Positions 19,440 to 28,794 of a stretch of DNA of 64,000 nt are shown here, one piece after another. A model generated the notes under the pieces. The model did no database searches, was not told the origin of the DNA, and saw nothing but the letters and a program-made list of their open reading frames with translations. The stretch's first letter is position 1. The number at the start of each line of letters is the position of its first letter. The DNA comes from Legionella wadsworthii DSM 21896 = ATCC 33877. Lineage in GTDB: Bacteria; Pseudomonadota; Gammaproteobacteria; Legionellales; Legionellaceae. The DNA lies in contig NZ_JNIA01000028.1 in assembly GCF_000701265.1 (NCBI RefSeq), forward strand, positions 25,333-89,332. Direction: 5' to 3'. The position numbers were made by a program, and so were the translations under genes.

Positions 19440-21323
19440 ATGTCAGAAAACTATACTGCCCAAGCAATTGAAGTCTTAAGTGGACTAGAACCTGTTCAAC
19501 GACGTCCAGGCATGTATACCGACACGACCCGTCCAAACCATTTGGCACAAGAAGTGATTGATAACAGCGTGGATGAAGTCTTGGCTGGCTTTGCGAGTAA
19601 CATCCGCGTCACACTTCATGAAGATGGCTCTATTGAAGTGGAAGATGATGGCCGGGGTATGCCCGTTGATTTACATCCCCAGTTAGGCTTGAGTGGGGTT
19701 GAGGTGATTATGACTCGACTTCATGCGGGCGGCAAATTCTCAGATAAAAACTATAGTTTTTCAGGGGGATTGCATGGAGTAGGTGTTTCAGTAGTGAACG
19801 CACTCTCTGAACGTCTTGATGTGACCATTAAACGGAATGGAATTATTTATCAGATGTCTTTTGCCAATGGTGAAAAACTCTGCGAACTGAATGAAACGGG
19901 TGTTACCAAGAAAAGGGATACCGGGACGATTATCCGTTTTTGGCCTAATGCAAAATATTTCGATACTACCCGTGTTTCTTTGAAACATTTGATGCATGTG
20001 CTTCGAGCAAAGGCTGTCCTATGCACTGGCTTATCCATGACTTTTATTAATAAGGCCAGCAATGAGGAAACGCACTGGTGCTACGAACATGGTCTTGTGG
20101 ATTATTTAAACCAATCATTACCTGATGGGGATTACTTACCTGAAGAACCCTTTAGCGGGGAGTTTAGGAGCGACGAAGCAACTGTAGATTGGGCTTTAGT
20201 GTGGTCTGGCGGCGGCTCGAGCGGTTTTAATGAAAGTTATGTCAATCTAATTCCTACGATTCAGGGCGGCACCCACGTTAATGGCCTTCGATCCGGATTA
20301 TTCGATGCGATGGCTGAGTTTTGCGAACTTAGAAATTTATTGCCTCGAGGAGTAAAGCTTACAGCAGATGATCTTTGGGAGCCTTGCCAGTACGTATTAT
20401 CCGTTAAAATGAAAGAACCCCAATTCGCAGGCCAAACCAAGGAAAGACTCAGTTCACGCCAAATTTCTGCATTTGTCAGTAATGTCGTCAAAGATGCTTT
20501 TGCTTTATGGCTTAATCAACACAGAAATCAGGGAGAAGCGATTGCCTCTCTGGCAATAGAACGGGCACAAAAACGTTTAAAACAAGCCAAACAAGTAGCT
20601 CGTAAAAGAGTAAGCCAAGGTCCTGCCCTTCCTGGTAAATTGGCTGACTGCCTCCAGACTGATTTGACTCAAGCTGAATTGTTTTTAGTAGAAGGGGACT
20701 CCGCTGGAGGATCAGCCAAACAGGCACGTAATAAAGATTTCCAAGCCATTTTACCTTTACGGGGTAAAATCCTTAATTCCTGGGAAGTGGATTCGTCTCA
20801 GGTACTGGCCTCTCAAGAAATTCATGATATTTCTGTTGCAATCGGTGTAGATCCGGGATCTTCAGATCTGAGCAGTCTTCGGTATGGTAAAATATGTATT
20901 CTTGCTGATGCTGATTCAGATGGCGCACATATTGCCACGCTAATTTGCGCTTTATTTGTACGCCATTTTAAGCCATTAGTCCAGGCTGGGCATGTATTTG
21001 TAGCGATGCCGCCCCTATATCGAATTGATGCAAATAAAGATGTTTATTATGCATTGGATGAAGAGGAAAAAAATCGTATTTTAAATAAATTGGCACAAAA
21101 AACACGAGCAAAAGCCAATGTTCAACGTTTTAAAGGTTTGGGGGAAATGAATCCTCTGCAACTTCGGGAAACGACAATGGATCCGAATACTCGAAGGTTG
21201 ATTCAATTAACCATGGAAGATGAGGCTGGTGCAGAAGCAATAATGGATATGATGTTGAATAAAAAAAGAGCTGGCGATAGAAAACTCTGGTTAGAGAACA
21301 AAGGTAATTTGGCTGAAATTTAA
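19440..21323 (+). CDS. parE: DNA topoisomerase IV subunit B
   Basis: At 627 residues this has the usual ParE length. The GHKL ATPase motifs are intact: EVIDNSVDEVLAG, DDGRGMPV, and GGLHGVGVSVVNALS. The TOPRIM domain carries EGDSAGGSAKQARN, LPLRGKILN and DADSDGAHI, with acidic metal ligands, and the C-terminus has QRFKGLGEMNP. LPLRGKILNSWEV separates it from GyrB, which usually has a LPLKGKILNVEKA-type sequence. With ParC it decatenates daughter chromosomes. It is monocistronic here: parC is not adjacent. GAGAAAT precedes the start. Confidence 0.96.
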   Translation: MSENYTAQAIEVLSGLEPVQRRPGMYTDTTRPNHLAQEVIDNSVDEVLAGFASNIRVTLHEDGSIEVEDDGRGMPVDLHPQLGLSGVEVIMTRLHAGGKFSDKNYSFSGGLHGVGVSVVNALSERLDVTIKRNGIIYQMSFANGEKLCELNETGVTKKRDTGTIIRFWPNAKYFDTTRVSLKHLMHVLRAKAVLCTGLSMTFINKASNEETHWCYEHGLVDYLNQSLPDGDYLPEEPFSGEFRSDEATVDWALVWSGGGSSGFNESYVNLIPTIQGGTHVNGLRSGLFDAMAEFCELRNLLPRGVKLTADDLWEPCQYVLSVKMKEPQFAGQTKERLSSRQISAFVSNVVKDAFALWLNQHRNQGEAIASLAIERAQKRLKQAKQVARKRVSQGPALPGKLADCLQTDLTQAELFLVEGDSAGGSAKQARNKDFQAILPLRGKILNSWEVDSSQVLASQEIHDISVAIGVDPGSSDLSSLRYGKICILADADSDGAHIATLICALFVRHFKPLVQAGHVFVAMPPLYRIDANKDVYYALDEEEKNRILNKLAQKTRAKANVQRFKGLGEMNPLQLRETTMDPNTRRLIQLTMEDEAGAEAIMDMMLNKKRAGDRKLWLENKGNLAEI

Positions 21324-21348
21324 ATTTGATTGTTCGTAATCAAAATAC

Positions 21349-21385
21349 GGTGACGGCCGAGCATCGTTGTATGCTCTAGCTCACC
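21349..21385. terminator. Possible stem-loop between convergent genes
   Basis: GGTGA...TCACC encloses GAGCAT-CGTTGT-ATGCTC, giving an interrupted two-part hairpin just after parE and overlapping the stop of the convergent gene. No T-tract follows on either strand, so it would be a weak or Rho-assisted terminator at best. Confidence 0.35.
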
Positions 21386-23489
21386 ATTTGAATAATGGAA
21401 TTAAATTAGAATAATCATCTGTCCATAGAAACTGTTCATTGCTTGCATTGAATTTCCAATTCGTTTCTTTTAACAGTTGCAATGCCAGATGCTCATTAGA
21501 AGTTAAGAACGCCCATTCCGAATTAAATTGACCTAATTTTAGATTCCCTGGATTATGGACATATAAGACCATCAACTCTAAGGTTCTACCCGCTGCATTA
21601 ATGACTGGCAATAATTGCAAGTGCCGATTACTTAAATGAATCAAAATACCCCCTTCCTTCTTCATTTTTCGCTGGTATAGGATAAATGATTCAAGAGTTA
21701 ATAAATGAGCGGGGATTGCATCTGAATTGAAGGCATCAATCACCAATAAATCTTGGGAGTTGTTGGATAAATGTTCTACAGCCAATCTCCCATCTTCTTT
21801 AATAAGATCTACCTTTGCGGGACAATCTCTTAGGTAAGTAAATAATTGATCATTTTTAGCAAGATCAATCACTTGTTCATCAATCTCTACGACTTTGACT
21901 TGATCCTCTTTCCGGAATTGGCAAATCATGGTCCCGATACCGAGGCCAATAATAGTTGCTGACAAAGTACTCCTTGTCTGCTGCATGATGGCAACGATTG
22001 GCTCACTCACCCCATAATAAGAGGTTAAGCCACTTGGTTTTTTTTCCCCCATGGCTTGTAATCCGTGAATTGTTGACTGACTCATCAAGACATGGATGCC
22101 TTGTTTATCAATCACCTTTTTTACTCCGTAGAAATTTCGAATTTGTAATAAAATGGCATCCTCCTGTAATAAGGGAGAAAAAATAAAAGTAAATAAAATA
22201 AATAAAGATAAAATCAAACTGCTCTTATTGTTTTGCCATATCACAATGACAATGAGTGCGGCAAGAGCGCATACTTGGAAAGAAGATAGCCCTCCTGGCC
22301 AATGGATCCCGATAAGGCTGTAGTGCAACAGCAGAATAACCAAAACTGCCAAGGGAATCCAAAAATTATTACCTTTTGATCGCTTCGGTAAAGCAAATAA
22401 ACTCAATAATATAGCCAAAGGATATTCATAAATTTGATCAAACCAATGCGGAGCCAAAATTCCATTAAATATTCCAGCGAGTGCCCCACCCAATGCAAGG
22501 CAAAAATAATATAAAGTGAGCCATTGAGGTTTAGGCCTGCTGATGAATAATTGACGATGGCAAAGCAGAGATAAAATAAAAAAATTTAATAAATGAAACA
22601 AAATGTTATGCCAAACTTTCATTTGTCCTGAATTTAAAATAAAACCAATCATGGGAAAAATTAGAAAAAAAATACAGTTTCGTGAAATCCAGGGCAAAGT
22701 AACCCATGACTTTTTTTGAAATACCAGTACAAAAGTGAGCAGATACAAAGCCAAAGGCAAGACCCAAAATAAGGGTGTTGCCGCAATATCCGTAGTGATA
22801 TATAGAGTTACTCCAAGCATTAAACTGCAAGGAACAAAGCTTAAAAAAACCCAATAGAAAATACTTTGCCAAGGCCAGGCTTCTGATACCCCTTTTTGCT
22901 CTTTCAAGGGTTGATAACGATAGATGCCAATGAGACAACATAACAAAAGGACATAAAGAACATACCCTATATTCCACAAATAAAATTGTTTTTTTAATCC
23001 AATAAAACGCTCCACCATCCAAGGGTAAGCTAATAAAGACAACAAACTCCCTAAATTAGAAGCTGCATATAGAAAATAGGGATCAGCAGCATCTTTTTCC
23101 TTGGTCTGGCTGTATGCAAATTGTAATAAAGGAGCTGATGCACCAATAATGAGTAGAGGCACTCCTAATTGGGCCAGTAAACTGGAGAGGATGCTCCATT
23201 CAGGGGATTCATGAAGATATAAGGGGTGAAAAGCAAGAGGTAAGGCAAATAAACTCAGGACTACAAGTACTATGTGTGTGATGCGCCATATCAGAGGATT
23301 ATAAAAAATTCCCAGCACTGAGACATATCCATACGCGACTAATAACAGGATTTGAAAAAAAAGCATACAGATCGTCCATACGGCAGGACTCCCTCCATAA
23401 ACGGGCAACAAAGATTTAGCTACCATAGGCTGAATGCTGAATAAAAGAACGGCGCTTAAGAATAAACTGATGGGGAAAAGAAACCGCAC
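21381..23489 (-). CDS. Membrane-fused spermidine-synthase-like protein
   Basis: The N-terminal ~470 residues contain about a dozen hydrophobic helices and the C-terminal ~220 form a Rossmann methyltransferase fold of the spermidine synthase type (GLGIGTMICQFRKEDQVKVVEID, then DLLVIDAFNSDAIPAHLLT). The membrane part begins with a pattern common to this fused family (LFSIQPMVAKSLLPVYGGSPAVW). Whether the family makes polyamines is not established; the soluble domain lacks an obvious complete putrescine site. I prefer the GTG at 23489, because AAGGA lies seven bases before it; an ATG 42 bases upstream (23531) is the alternative. Confidence 0.82.
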   Translation of the reverse strand: MRFLFPISLFLSAVLLFSIQPMVAKSLLPVYGGSPAVWTICMLFFQILLLVAYGYVSVLGIFYNPLIWRITHIVLVVLSLFALPLAFHPLYLHESPEWSILSSLLAQLGVPLLIIGASAPLLQFAYSQTKEKDAADPYFLYAASNLGSLLSLLAYPWMVERFIGLKKQFYLWNIGYVLYVLLLCCLIGIYRYQPLKEQKGVSEAWPWQSIFYWVFLSFVPCSLMLGVTLYITTDIAATPLFWVLPLALYLLTFVLVFQKKSWVTLPWISRNCIFFLIFPMIGFILNSGQMKVWHNILFHLLNFFILSLLCHRQLFISRPKPQWLTLYYFCLALGGALAGIFNGILAPHWFDQIYEYPLAILLSLFALPKRSKGNNFWIPLAVLVILLLHYSLIGIHWPGGLSSFQVCALAALIVIVIWQNNKSSLILSLFILFTFIFSPLLQEDAILLQIRNFYGVKKVIDKQGIHVLMSQSTIHGLQAMGEKKPSGLTSYYGVSEPIVAIMQQTRSTLSATIIGLGIGTMICQFRKEDQVKVVEIDEQVIDLAKNDQLFTYLRDCPAKVDLIKEDGRLAVEHLSNNSQDLLVIDAFNSDAIPAHLLTLESFILYQRKMKKEGGILIHLSNRHLQLLPVINAAGRTLELMVLYVHNPGNLKLGQFNSEWAFLTSNEHLALQLLKETNWKFNASNEQFLWTDDYSNLIPLFKW

Positions 23490-23648
23490 GAAGTCATCCT
23501 TGGGGTAGATAATCCTAATTAATAGAAACATTGTATGATTACGCTATTGGATATTCAACTTAGCCACATCATGATTATTTCCTTTTTAAACTTTTAAAAT
23601 AGAGTCCTACCGGTTATATTTATTATTAGATCTTTCACCGGAGTAACT

Positions 23649-24254
23649 ATGGACGGTTTTCCCGATGTCGATGTGACCAATTATGAACAGATAAGAAACT
23701 CTATTAAAACAGGGGACCTTCTATTTGCTTCAGGAAATTCATTAATGTCGACCATGATTAAGGGTGCTACGAACAGTGTGTGGAGTCATATTGCCTTTAT
23801 TGTACATTTAGTTGCGGTGGATCGAATAATGGTTATGGAGAGTGTTGAAACCGTTGGGGTGCGCACTGTTCCCCTAAGCAATTATGTCCGTAATTACAAT
23901 GGAAGCGGCCAAGGTTATCCAGGAAGGCTCATGTTGGCTCGTTATCAAGATTTTCCAACAGACTCCCTACACAATCTTTCCAAACAAGCAATTGATTTGC
24001 TGGGGTTTCCTTACAATACTGAAGAAATACTTAGGATTGCTGCACGAATCGGAATGCACGCCTTTGGTTTTGATAAAGCAAGCCCAGAAGTCATTTCACA
24101 AAAAGCATTTATCTGTTCTGAATATGTTTATATCTGCTACAAATCTATTGGCATAACAATCGATTACGATAAGTCAGGGTTTATTGCACCGGCAGATTTT
24201 GCACGTGCCCCTAAAGTGAAACCTCTAGGCTATATCACTACTCTGGCAAGTTAA
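23649..24254 (+). CDS. Permuted NlpC/P60 (YiiX/YebB-like) cysteine hydrolase
   Basis: The 201-residue protein opens with the family pattern IKTGDLLFASGNSLMSTMI and has the histidine first (VWSHIAFIV, near residue 47) and the cysteine last (FICSEYVYICY, near 156), as in circularly permuted papain-like YiiX/LRAT-type enzymes. These act on amide or ester bonds of lipids or peptides. No signal peptide is visible, which suggests a cytosolic location or export by another route. It is monocistronic, and a TCACCGGAG ribosome binding site precedes the ATG. The substrate is unknown. Confidence 0.82.
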   Translation: MDGFPDVDVTNYEQIRNSIKTGDLLFASGNSLMSTMIKGATNSVWSHIAFIVHLVAVDRIMVMESVETVGVRTVPLSNYVRNYNGSGQGYPGRLMLARYQDFPTDSLHNLSKQAIDLLGFPYNTEEILRIAARIGMHAFGFDKASPEVISQKAFICSEYVYICYKSIGITIDYDKSGFIAPADFARAPKVKPLGYITTLAS

Positions 24255-24283
24255 ATCCTGAAAAAAATATAAGGCAAAGGTAA

Positions 24284-24994
24284 TTAAATAACAATACAGC
24301 GACAACTGGAAGAGGTGCTTTCTTTTTCCTTTAGCGAGAGATATTGGATTTCGTCCTTTAAAGCGATAGGGAGACCGTTAAATTTAAGGTTACTTTTAGT
24401 GATTGCAAACATGGACAATCGAGACAGAGGGGACACTTGATTCAAAATAAAAAAGTTTTCAGGTGACAATTGACTGCATCTTTTTTCTGATGCCGGTATC
24501 TTTGGAGGATCAAATTTTTCATCAAGCGCCTTTAAGTATTCAAAATAAACAGCTAAAGTATAAGACGCATAGGGAGTTATATATAAAGGGCTGTTGGTTG
24601 CTCTCTGAATCACTGGCAATACCAACATCCAAACCTCGGAATATTGTATTTGCTGACTTTTCAGGGCTTTTAACGCTTTGTGATAGTTCTTAAGCCAGTC
24701 CTTACTTCTTTCAATATATCTTTGATAGGTATCCCCTCCTACAGAAGAAGGGGAAAGAGTTTTGTATTTAGAAATTTGAAGCGAAACCACCATGTTTAGG
24801 GCGCCTTTAATCATTTGCTCTAAATTTAAATAGGGGCAAAATTCTCGATGTTGTAAGAAGAAAATCATCGCTTCGAACACATCCATATTCACTTCACAAG
24901 AATGACGTGTTGACTTAATATCGCCATGGAGCGCCTGAATAAATTTTTTAGAAAAGAGTTCCTCTAATTCAAGTAAGTTATATTTTTCCGTCAT
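24284..24994 (-). CDS. Hypothetical protein with C-terminal CaaX-like prenylation box
   Basis: I start this at MTEKYNLLELEEL (24994, 236 residues), because TTTTGGGGCTTT precedes it whereas the longer frame (to 25048) has no ribosome binding site. The body is helical and unrecognised, without signal peptide or membrane helices. The chain ends SSSCRCIVI followed by TAA, so the last four residues CIVI form a Cys-aliphatic-aliphatic-X box with a second Cys two residues upstream that could be palmitoylated. Several Legionella effectors use host farnesyl- or geranylgeranyltransferases through such boxes. A host-membrane-targeted effector is therefore a reasonable inference. Confidence 0.7.
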   Translation of the reverse strand: MTEKYNLLELEELFSKKFIQALHGDIKSTRHSCEVNMDVFEAMIFFLQHREFCPYLNLEQMIKGALNMVVSLQISKYKTLSPSSVGGDTYQRYIERSKDWLKNYHKALKALKSQQIQYSEVWMLVLPVIQRATNSPLYITPYASYTLAVYFEYLKALDEKFDPPKIPASEKRCSQLSPENFFILNQVSPLSRLSMFAITKSNLKFNGLPIALKDEIQYLSLKEKESTSSSCRCIVI

Positions 24995-25074
24995 AAAGCC
25001 CCAAAATTTTGAACAACACATTCCATTGGGAAATAGGCCTGCATTCATAAGCCGTGGAATCGAAAAGTCTGTTT

Positions 25075-25515
25075 TTATTTTTCATCTGAAGCGGACTCCC
25101 CTATGCTTTTACAATCCTTTTCACCAAAAATAGCGGAGTAAAAACGGTAGTGCTTAAATTCCAATAAATTATTACTGGGATCTTTTAAGAAAAAGGATTG
25201 ATGTTCAATACGAGTATCCTTAAAACGTGTTTTCAATGGAATTTCAAAAGAAATACCATTTCTTTGAATTCTGGTTTGAAAGTCTTCAAATTCATCCCGC
25301 TCTAGAAAAATTAATCCAAAATGCCGTGGGTAAATGCCATCTTGTAAGGGTGGTAGCCTTTCAATTTGATGCGCCACAATTTGATGATTACCAAACTCAA
25401 AAATGAGGGCATGATGTGATTCCCTTCCTAAAGAAAAACCCAATTTATTTTGATAAAAGTCTTTGGCCAGATTAAGGTCGTGCACTGGAAAAGCCAGATG
25501 AAATAATGTATTCAT
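25075..25515 (-). CDS. VOC family protein (glyoxalase/dioxygenase superfamily)
   Basis: The protein has paired beta-alpha-beta-beta-beta modules: FHLAFPVHDLNLAKDFYQNKLGFSLGR at the N-terminus and SFFLKDPSNNLLEFKHY near the C-terminus, the latter with the metal-ligand Glu common to VOC proteins. Metal ligands appear to be an early His and the late Glu. I start it at the ATG at 25515; the longer frame begins with a TTG. The substrate cannot be predicted; similar proteins are annotated only as VOC family. Confidence 0.85.
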   Translation of the reverse strand: MNTLFHLAFPVHDLNLAKDFYQNKLGFSLGRESHHALIFEFGNHQIVAHQIERLPPLQDGIYPRHFGLIFLERDEFEDFQTRIQRNGISFEIPLKTRFKDTRIEHQSFFLKDPSNNLLEFKHYRFYSAIFGEKDCKSIGESASDEK

Positions 25516-25705
25516 AGGATTCAATGTGTTATTTAGTTATATTTTTAGAATTTTTACTCGTACTTTCTACTGAATTCATAGCAAACTCCTATTGTTGTTT
25601 TATTCTATAATGTAAACAAAGTCAGGCAAAGCAATATAATATTTATGTTAATTCATGAATAAGTATGTAAAAATATTTATTTTTTACCTTAGGTTTCCAG
25701 ATAAA

Positions 25706-26353
25706 ATGCATTTAAGTACAGTATTTAACTCTCTGATTCATATTGATGTTTACTTGAATACGATTGTATCCACATATGGGTTTTGGACCTATTTACTATT
25801 GTTCGCAGTCGTTTTTTGTGAAACGGGTTTGGTAATCACACCTTTTTTACCTGGGGATTCGCTACTTTTTGCTGCAGGCAGCATTGCAGCGCAACCTGGA
25901 AACCCATTACAAATTTCCTTTTTATTCCTCTTATTATTTCTTGCATCCGTACTAGGAAACCAAATTAATTTTTTAATAGGGCGATTATTGGGACCCCGTA
26001 TTTTTGCGACGGATAAATCCTGGCTACTTAATAAAAAACATTTACAGGATACCCATCAATTTTATGAAAAGCATGGGGGTAAAACCATTATTTTTGCCCG
26101 TTTTCTTCCTATCATTCGCACATTTGCCCCTTTTGTCGCAGGTATAGGTACCATGCGTGTGGTCCATTTTTCCCTATATAATGTATTAAGCGCGTTAATC
26201 TGGATTTTTAGTTTGTTAAGTCTTGGGTATTTTCTGGGTTCAATTCCCTTGGTTAAAGAAAATTTTGCCCTAGTAATTTATGGAATTATTTTCCTTTCTC
26301 TTTTACCTCCTATTATCACTTTGTTCCATCGAAAAAGAACCTGGGGTGAATAG
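25706..26353 (+). CDS. DedA family membrane protein
   Basis: The family signatures are present: FCETGLVITPFLPGDSLLFAAG, the amphipathic segment GNQINFLIGRLLG, and FARFLPIIRTFAPFVAGIGTM with the conserved arginines. Four to five hydrophobic helices fit an inner-membrane protein of about 215 residues. DedA proteins are linked to undecaprenyl-phosphate or phospholipid flipping and to proton-motive-force homeostasis. The ATG at 25706 gives the usual family length; an in-frame ATG at 25655 adds 17 residues and cannot be excluded. Confidence 0.9.
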   Translation: MHLSTVFNSLIHIDVYLNTIVSTYGFWTYLLLFAVVFCETGLVITPFLPGDSLLFAAGSIAAQPGNPLQISFLFLLLFLASVLGNQINFLIGRLLGPRIFATDKSWLLNKKHLQDTHQFYEKHGGKTIIFARFLPIIRTFAPFVAGIGTMRVVHFSLYNVLSALIWIFSLLSLGYFLGSIPLVKENFALVIYGIIFLSLLPPIITLFHRKRTWGE

Positions 26354-26408
26354 ATGCATCCCCACTCCTTTATTGAGAGTCTACCAGGTAAAACACCGAA
26401 TCGAACAC

Positions 26409-27911
26409 TTATAAAATAAAGGATAATTCATGAGTGATAAATTCCTGGTGGAACCTTGCTAATAGATTCTCATAATGTTTAGAAACATCATTTAAATTTT
26501 TCTTGGTTTCATTCGTGTTAAGTATTTCTTTGAATAACATCGTCCTGAAAGAATGTGGATGGGTTTTTCCATTACTATTATTTTCCAAAAAATCAATTAA
26601 ATATTTTTTAGCTTGATCAAGATCTTTCATATTTGAAAAATCGATGCTAAATTTTCTGGCTCTTATTCTACCCTCTTCACCATGCCGATGGAAAAATGAA
26701 AAAACTATACCCTCACTATAACTACAATAATCAATTACAGCTCGGTTCACTAACCGAATCAATTGATTTAATTCGTCCTGATTTTCTTTTGATGTAGGCA
26801 TCTGAGCAGAGGTTGTTGATAATCTTTCTATGTACTCCTGCTTGTTTAAAGATGGGGTTTGCTTGGGCTTTTCTTTTTGTTGGGGCGAATCTGGCTGCAG
26901 AGTTGTACTCGGCGCATTTTTTAACGGCTTTGGAGCTGTGGATAAATCAGTTGGCCTGGTGCTAATCAGAGGAGATATGGTACCTAAAGAAGTTCTGATT
27001 GGTTGCTCGATTGTGTGGGTCAATTGTTTAGATACTCTAACCCGTGTCGTCCAGTGTATGTTACTTTCATTTCTTAAGGTAATTACTGGATAAGCGGGTT
27101 TGTCCTGTCCATCCAGATGTCCTATGACATGTAGATTGACATGAAGCTGATCTGCTATTTCTTTCAAATCAGAATGAGTAGCCCATCTGCCTTGTTCTTT
27201 AATCTTTTCGACGCCTTTTAGTATGACTGAATCTACATTGGCTTTATTGGCAAATATGATGTCTTGGTAAAATATTTCCTTCACATAAGCAATTTGAATT
27301 TGGCGTGCTTCTTTTTCATCTTTTTCTTGAATTTTGGGTAGCAGAGATTGAGCTGCCTCAATTGCTAATTCCTGAACTTCTGAAGAAAAAGCTAATTCGT
27401 TAAATTGGCTTATCTTCGCTAATGAATCCCCCCTACCTAAATAATAGTCCACCAATTCGATGAATTTGCCGAATAGAGAAGTTGCTTCAATATTAGCTCG
27501 TCCATCTCCGATACTGGCTTCCGTTATAATACGATTGATGGGGTCATTTTGATAAATAATACAGGCTATGCTTCTCAAAGACATTTGTAATTTGAATAGA
27601 AGATCTTTCTTATAATGCCTTGGGGAACGAGACAATTGTTCTAAATCAATCTCAAGAATTTCTTGCAAGCTTGTGTTTTGAAGACCTTGTATGACCCATT
27701 GATCATAGGTTTTGCTTTTTTCAAAAAGGCTACATTCTTTTTGAATGGTATCGATTAAACCTATAGAAAGCGCATAAAATCCGCAATCGCCACCACCTGG
27801 ATTATCAATTAACAATTCACATATTTCCGGTGAAGAGTTATCTTTTCTGACTTCAGAGCTCCCCTTAATCCTTGGGTGATCTGTGCCAATATCAGTTTTG
27901 GTTACAGCCAT
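26409..27911 (-). CDS. Putative OTU-like cysteine protease (deubiquitinase candidate)
   Basis: The start is set at 27911 (MAVTKTDIG, 500 residues) because CTGGAG lies eight bases before it. LIDNPGGGDCGFYALSIGLI places a candidate nucleophile at Cys43 in the style of OTU proteases. GRWATHSDLKEIADQLHVNLHVIG matches the helix and strand before the catalytic His of OTU folds, and NIHWTTRV gives the candidate His286. A Pro/Ser/Thr-rich linker (about 320-370) follows, then a helical module (about 378-464) that also occurs in the protein at 56739-57482. Legionella exports several OTU-type deubiquitinases, so a similar role is inferred. Catalysis, chain specificity and export are untested. Confidence 0.75.
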   Translation of the reverse strand: MAVTKTDIGTDHPRIKGSSEVRKDNSSPEICELLIDNPGGGDCGFYALSIGLIDTIQKECSLFEKSKTYDQWVIQGLQNTSLQEILEIDLEQLSRSPRHYKKDLLFKLQMSLRSIACIIYQNDPINRIITEASIGDGRANIEATSLFGKFIELVDYYLGRGDSLAKISQFNELAFSSEVQELAIEAAQSLLPKIQEKDEKEARQIQIAYVKEIFYQDIIFANKANVDSVILKGVEKIKEQGRWATHSDLKEIADQLHVNLHVIGHLDGQDKPAYPVITLRNESNIHWTTRVRVSKQLTHTIEQPIRTSLGTISPLISTRPTDLSTAPKPLKNAPSTTLQPDSPQQKEKPKQTPSLNKQEYIERLSTTSAQMPTSKENQDELNQLIRLVNRAVIDYCSYSEGIVFSFFHRHGEEGRIRARKFSIDFSNMKDLDQAKKYLIDFLENNSNGKTHPHSFRTMLFKEILNTNETKKNLNDVSKHYENLLARFHQEFITHELSFIL

Positions 27912-28011
27912 TAATATGCTCCAGTTGCATTCTAAGAACACAAAGATGTTCACATATTATGCTACGAGATAATTTAACTCGCAATAGAATAATTATTTTA
28001 AAAATAATGGG

Positions 28012-28794
28012 TTAATTATCGATCAATATTTGTGAAATCATGCCATTTTGTATCCATCCTTTGAGAAGGGAGGCGGCCTTCATGCCTACTTCCTCAGGAT
28101 TTATCCATTGACATAGTCCTTCACAAATTATTCCAAAAGACACGCTATTGGATAAATTATCTAACGCCCAAGCTTCTTCCTGAGACATACTGTAAAATTG
28201 AGTGATGTATTCAGGGGTGCGCCATATAACGCATGAAGTGGATATGGCATTTTGTTCTAATTGAGGTAGTTCGTGATCATGAGTCAAGGCACGCCAAAGT
28301 GGAACGGTATTACATAAAAAATTCACTCGCTGCAAGGAAGGATGAAGTACAAATTGAAGATTAGGCCAGGATTCGGGTAAGATAGCTGCCATCTCTTCCA
28401 CCTGTACGACAGGCTCATCTACTGCATCGAAAGCCAAGCTCATTTTCCATTCAAACTCGGCAAGCTCTGCCAAGTGGGGATATTGTGGATAATTCAACTT
28501 GATAAAATCAGATAATAAATCACCAAACCAACGAATAGAGCGATAATTGGAAGGATGCGCTTCTATATAATAGAGCGCTAGTTTGTTAAATTCTTCCGTG
28601 CCTAAATAAGCATATAAGGCTGGGAAATTAGTGCTCAAACTTTCAATCAGTCGGATCCTGTAAGCATCCCGATAAATTCCTAAACGGGTATCCACTGAAA
28701 CCAGACCAGTCCCTATTATCGAATCATGGATGGTACCATTCCCTGATAACAGAAAATTTTGAAACTGATCTTGCAACTGGAAAAGCTCACTCAT
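28012..28794 (-). CDS. bufC: DUF2063 / HvfC-BufC family protein (MNIO partner)
   Basis: This 260-residue protein begins LQDQFQNFLLSG and continues with RLGIYRDAYRIRLIESLSTNFPALYAYLG, typical of the DUF2063 N-terminal domain. The family is a partner of MNIO (DUF692) enzymes and is thought to bind the precursor peptide and bring it to the enzyme. Its start overlaps the stop of the DUF692 gene by four bases (ATGA), so both are translated together. No membrane segment is seen. The C-terminal half is less conserved. Confidence 0.9.
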   Translation of the reverse strand: MSELFQLQDQFQNFLLSGNGTIHDSIIGTGLVSVDTRLGIYRDAYRIRLIESLSTNFPALYAYLGTEEFNKLALYYIEAHPSNYRSIRWFGDLLSDFIKLNYPQYPHLAELAEFEWKMSLAFDAVDEPVVQVEEMAAILPESWPNLQFVLHPSLQRVNFLCNTVPLWRALTHDHELPQLEQNAISTSCVIWRTPEYITQFYSMSQEEAWALDNLSNSVSFGIICEGLCQWINPEEVGMKAASLLKGWIQNGMISQILIDN

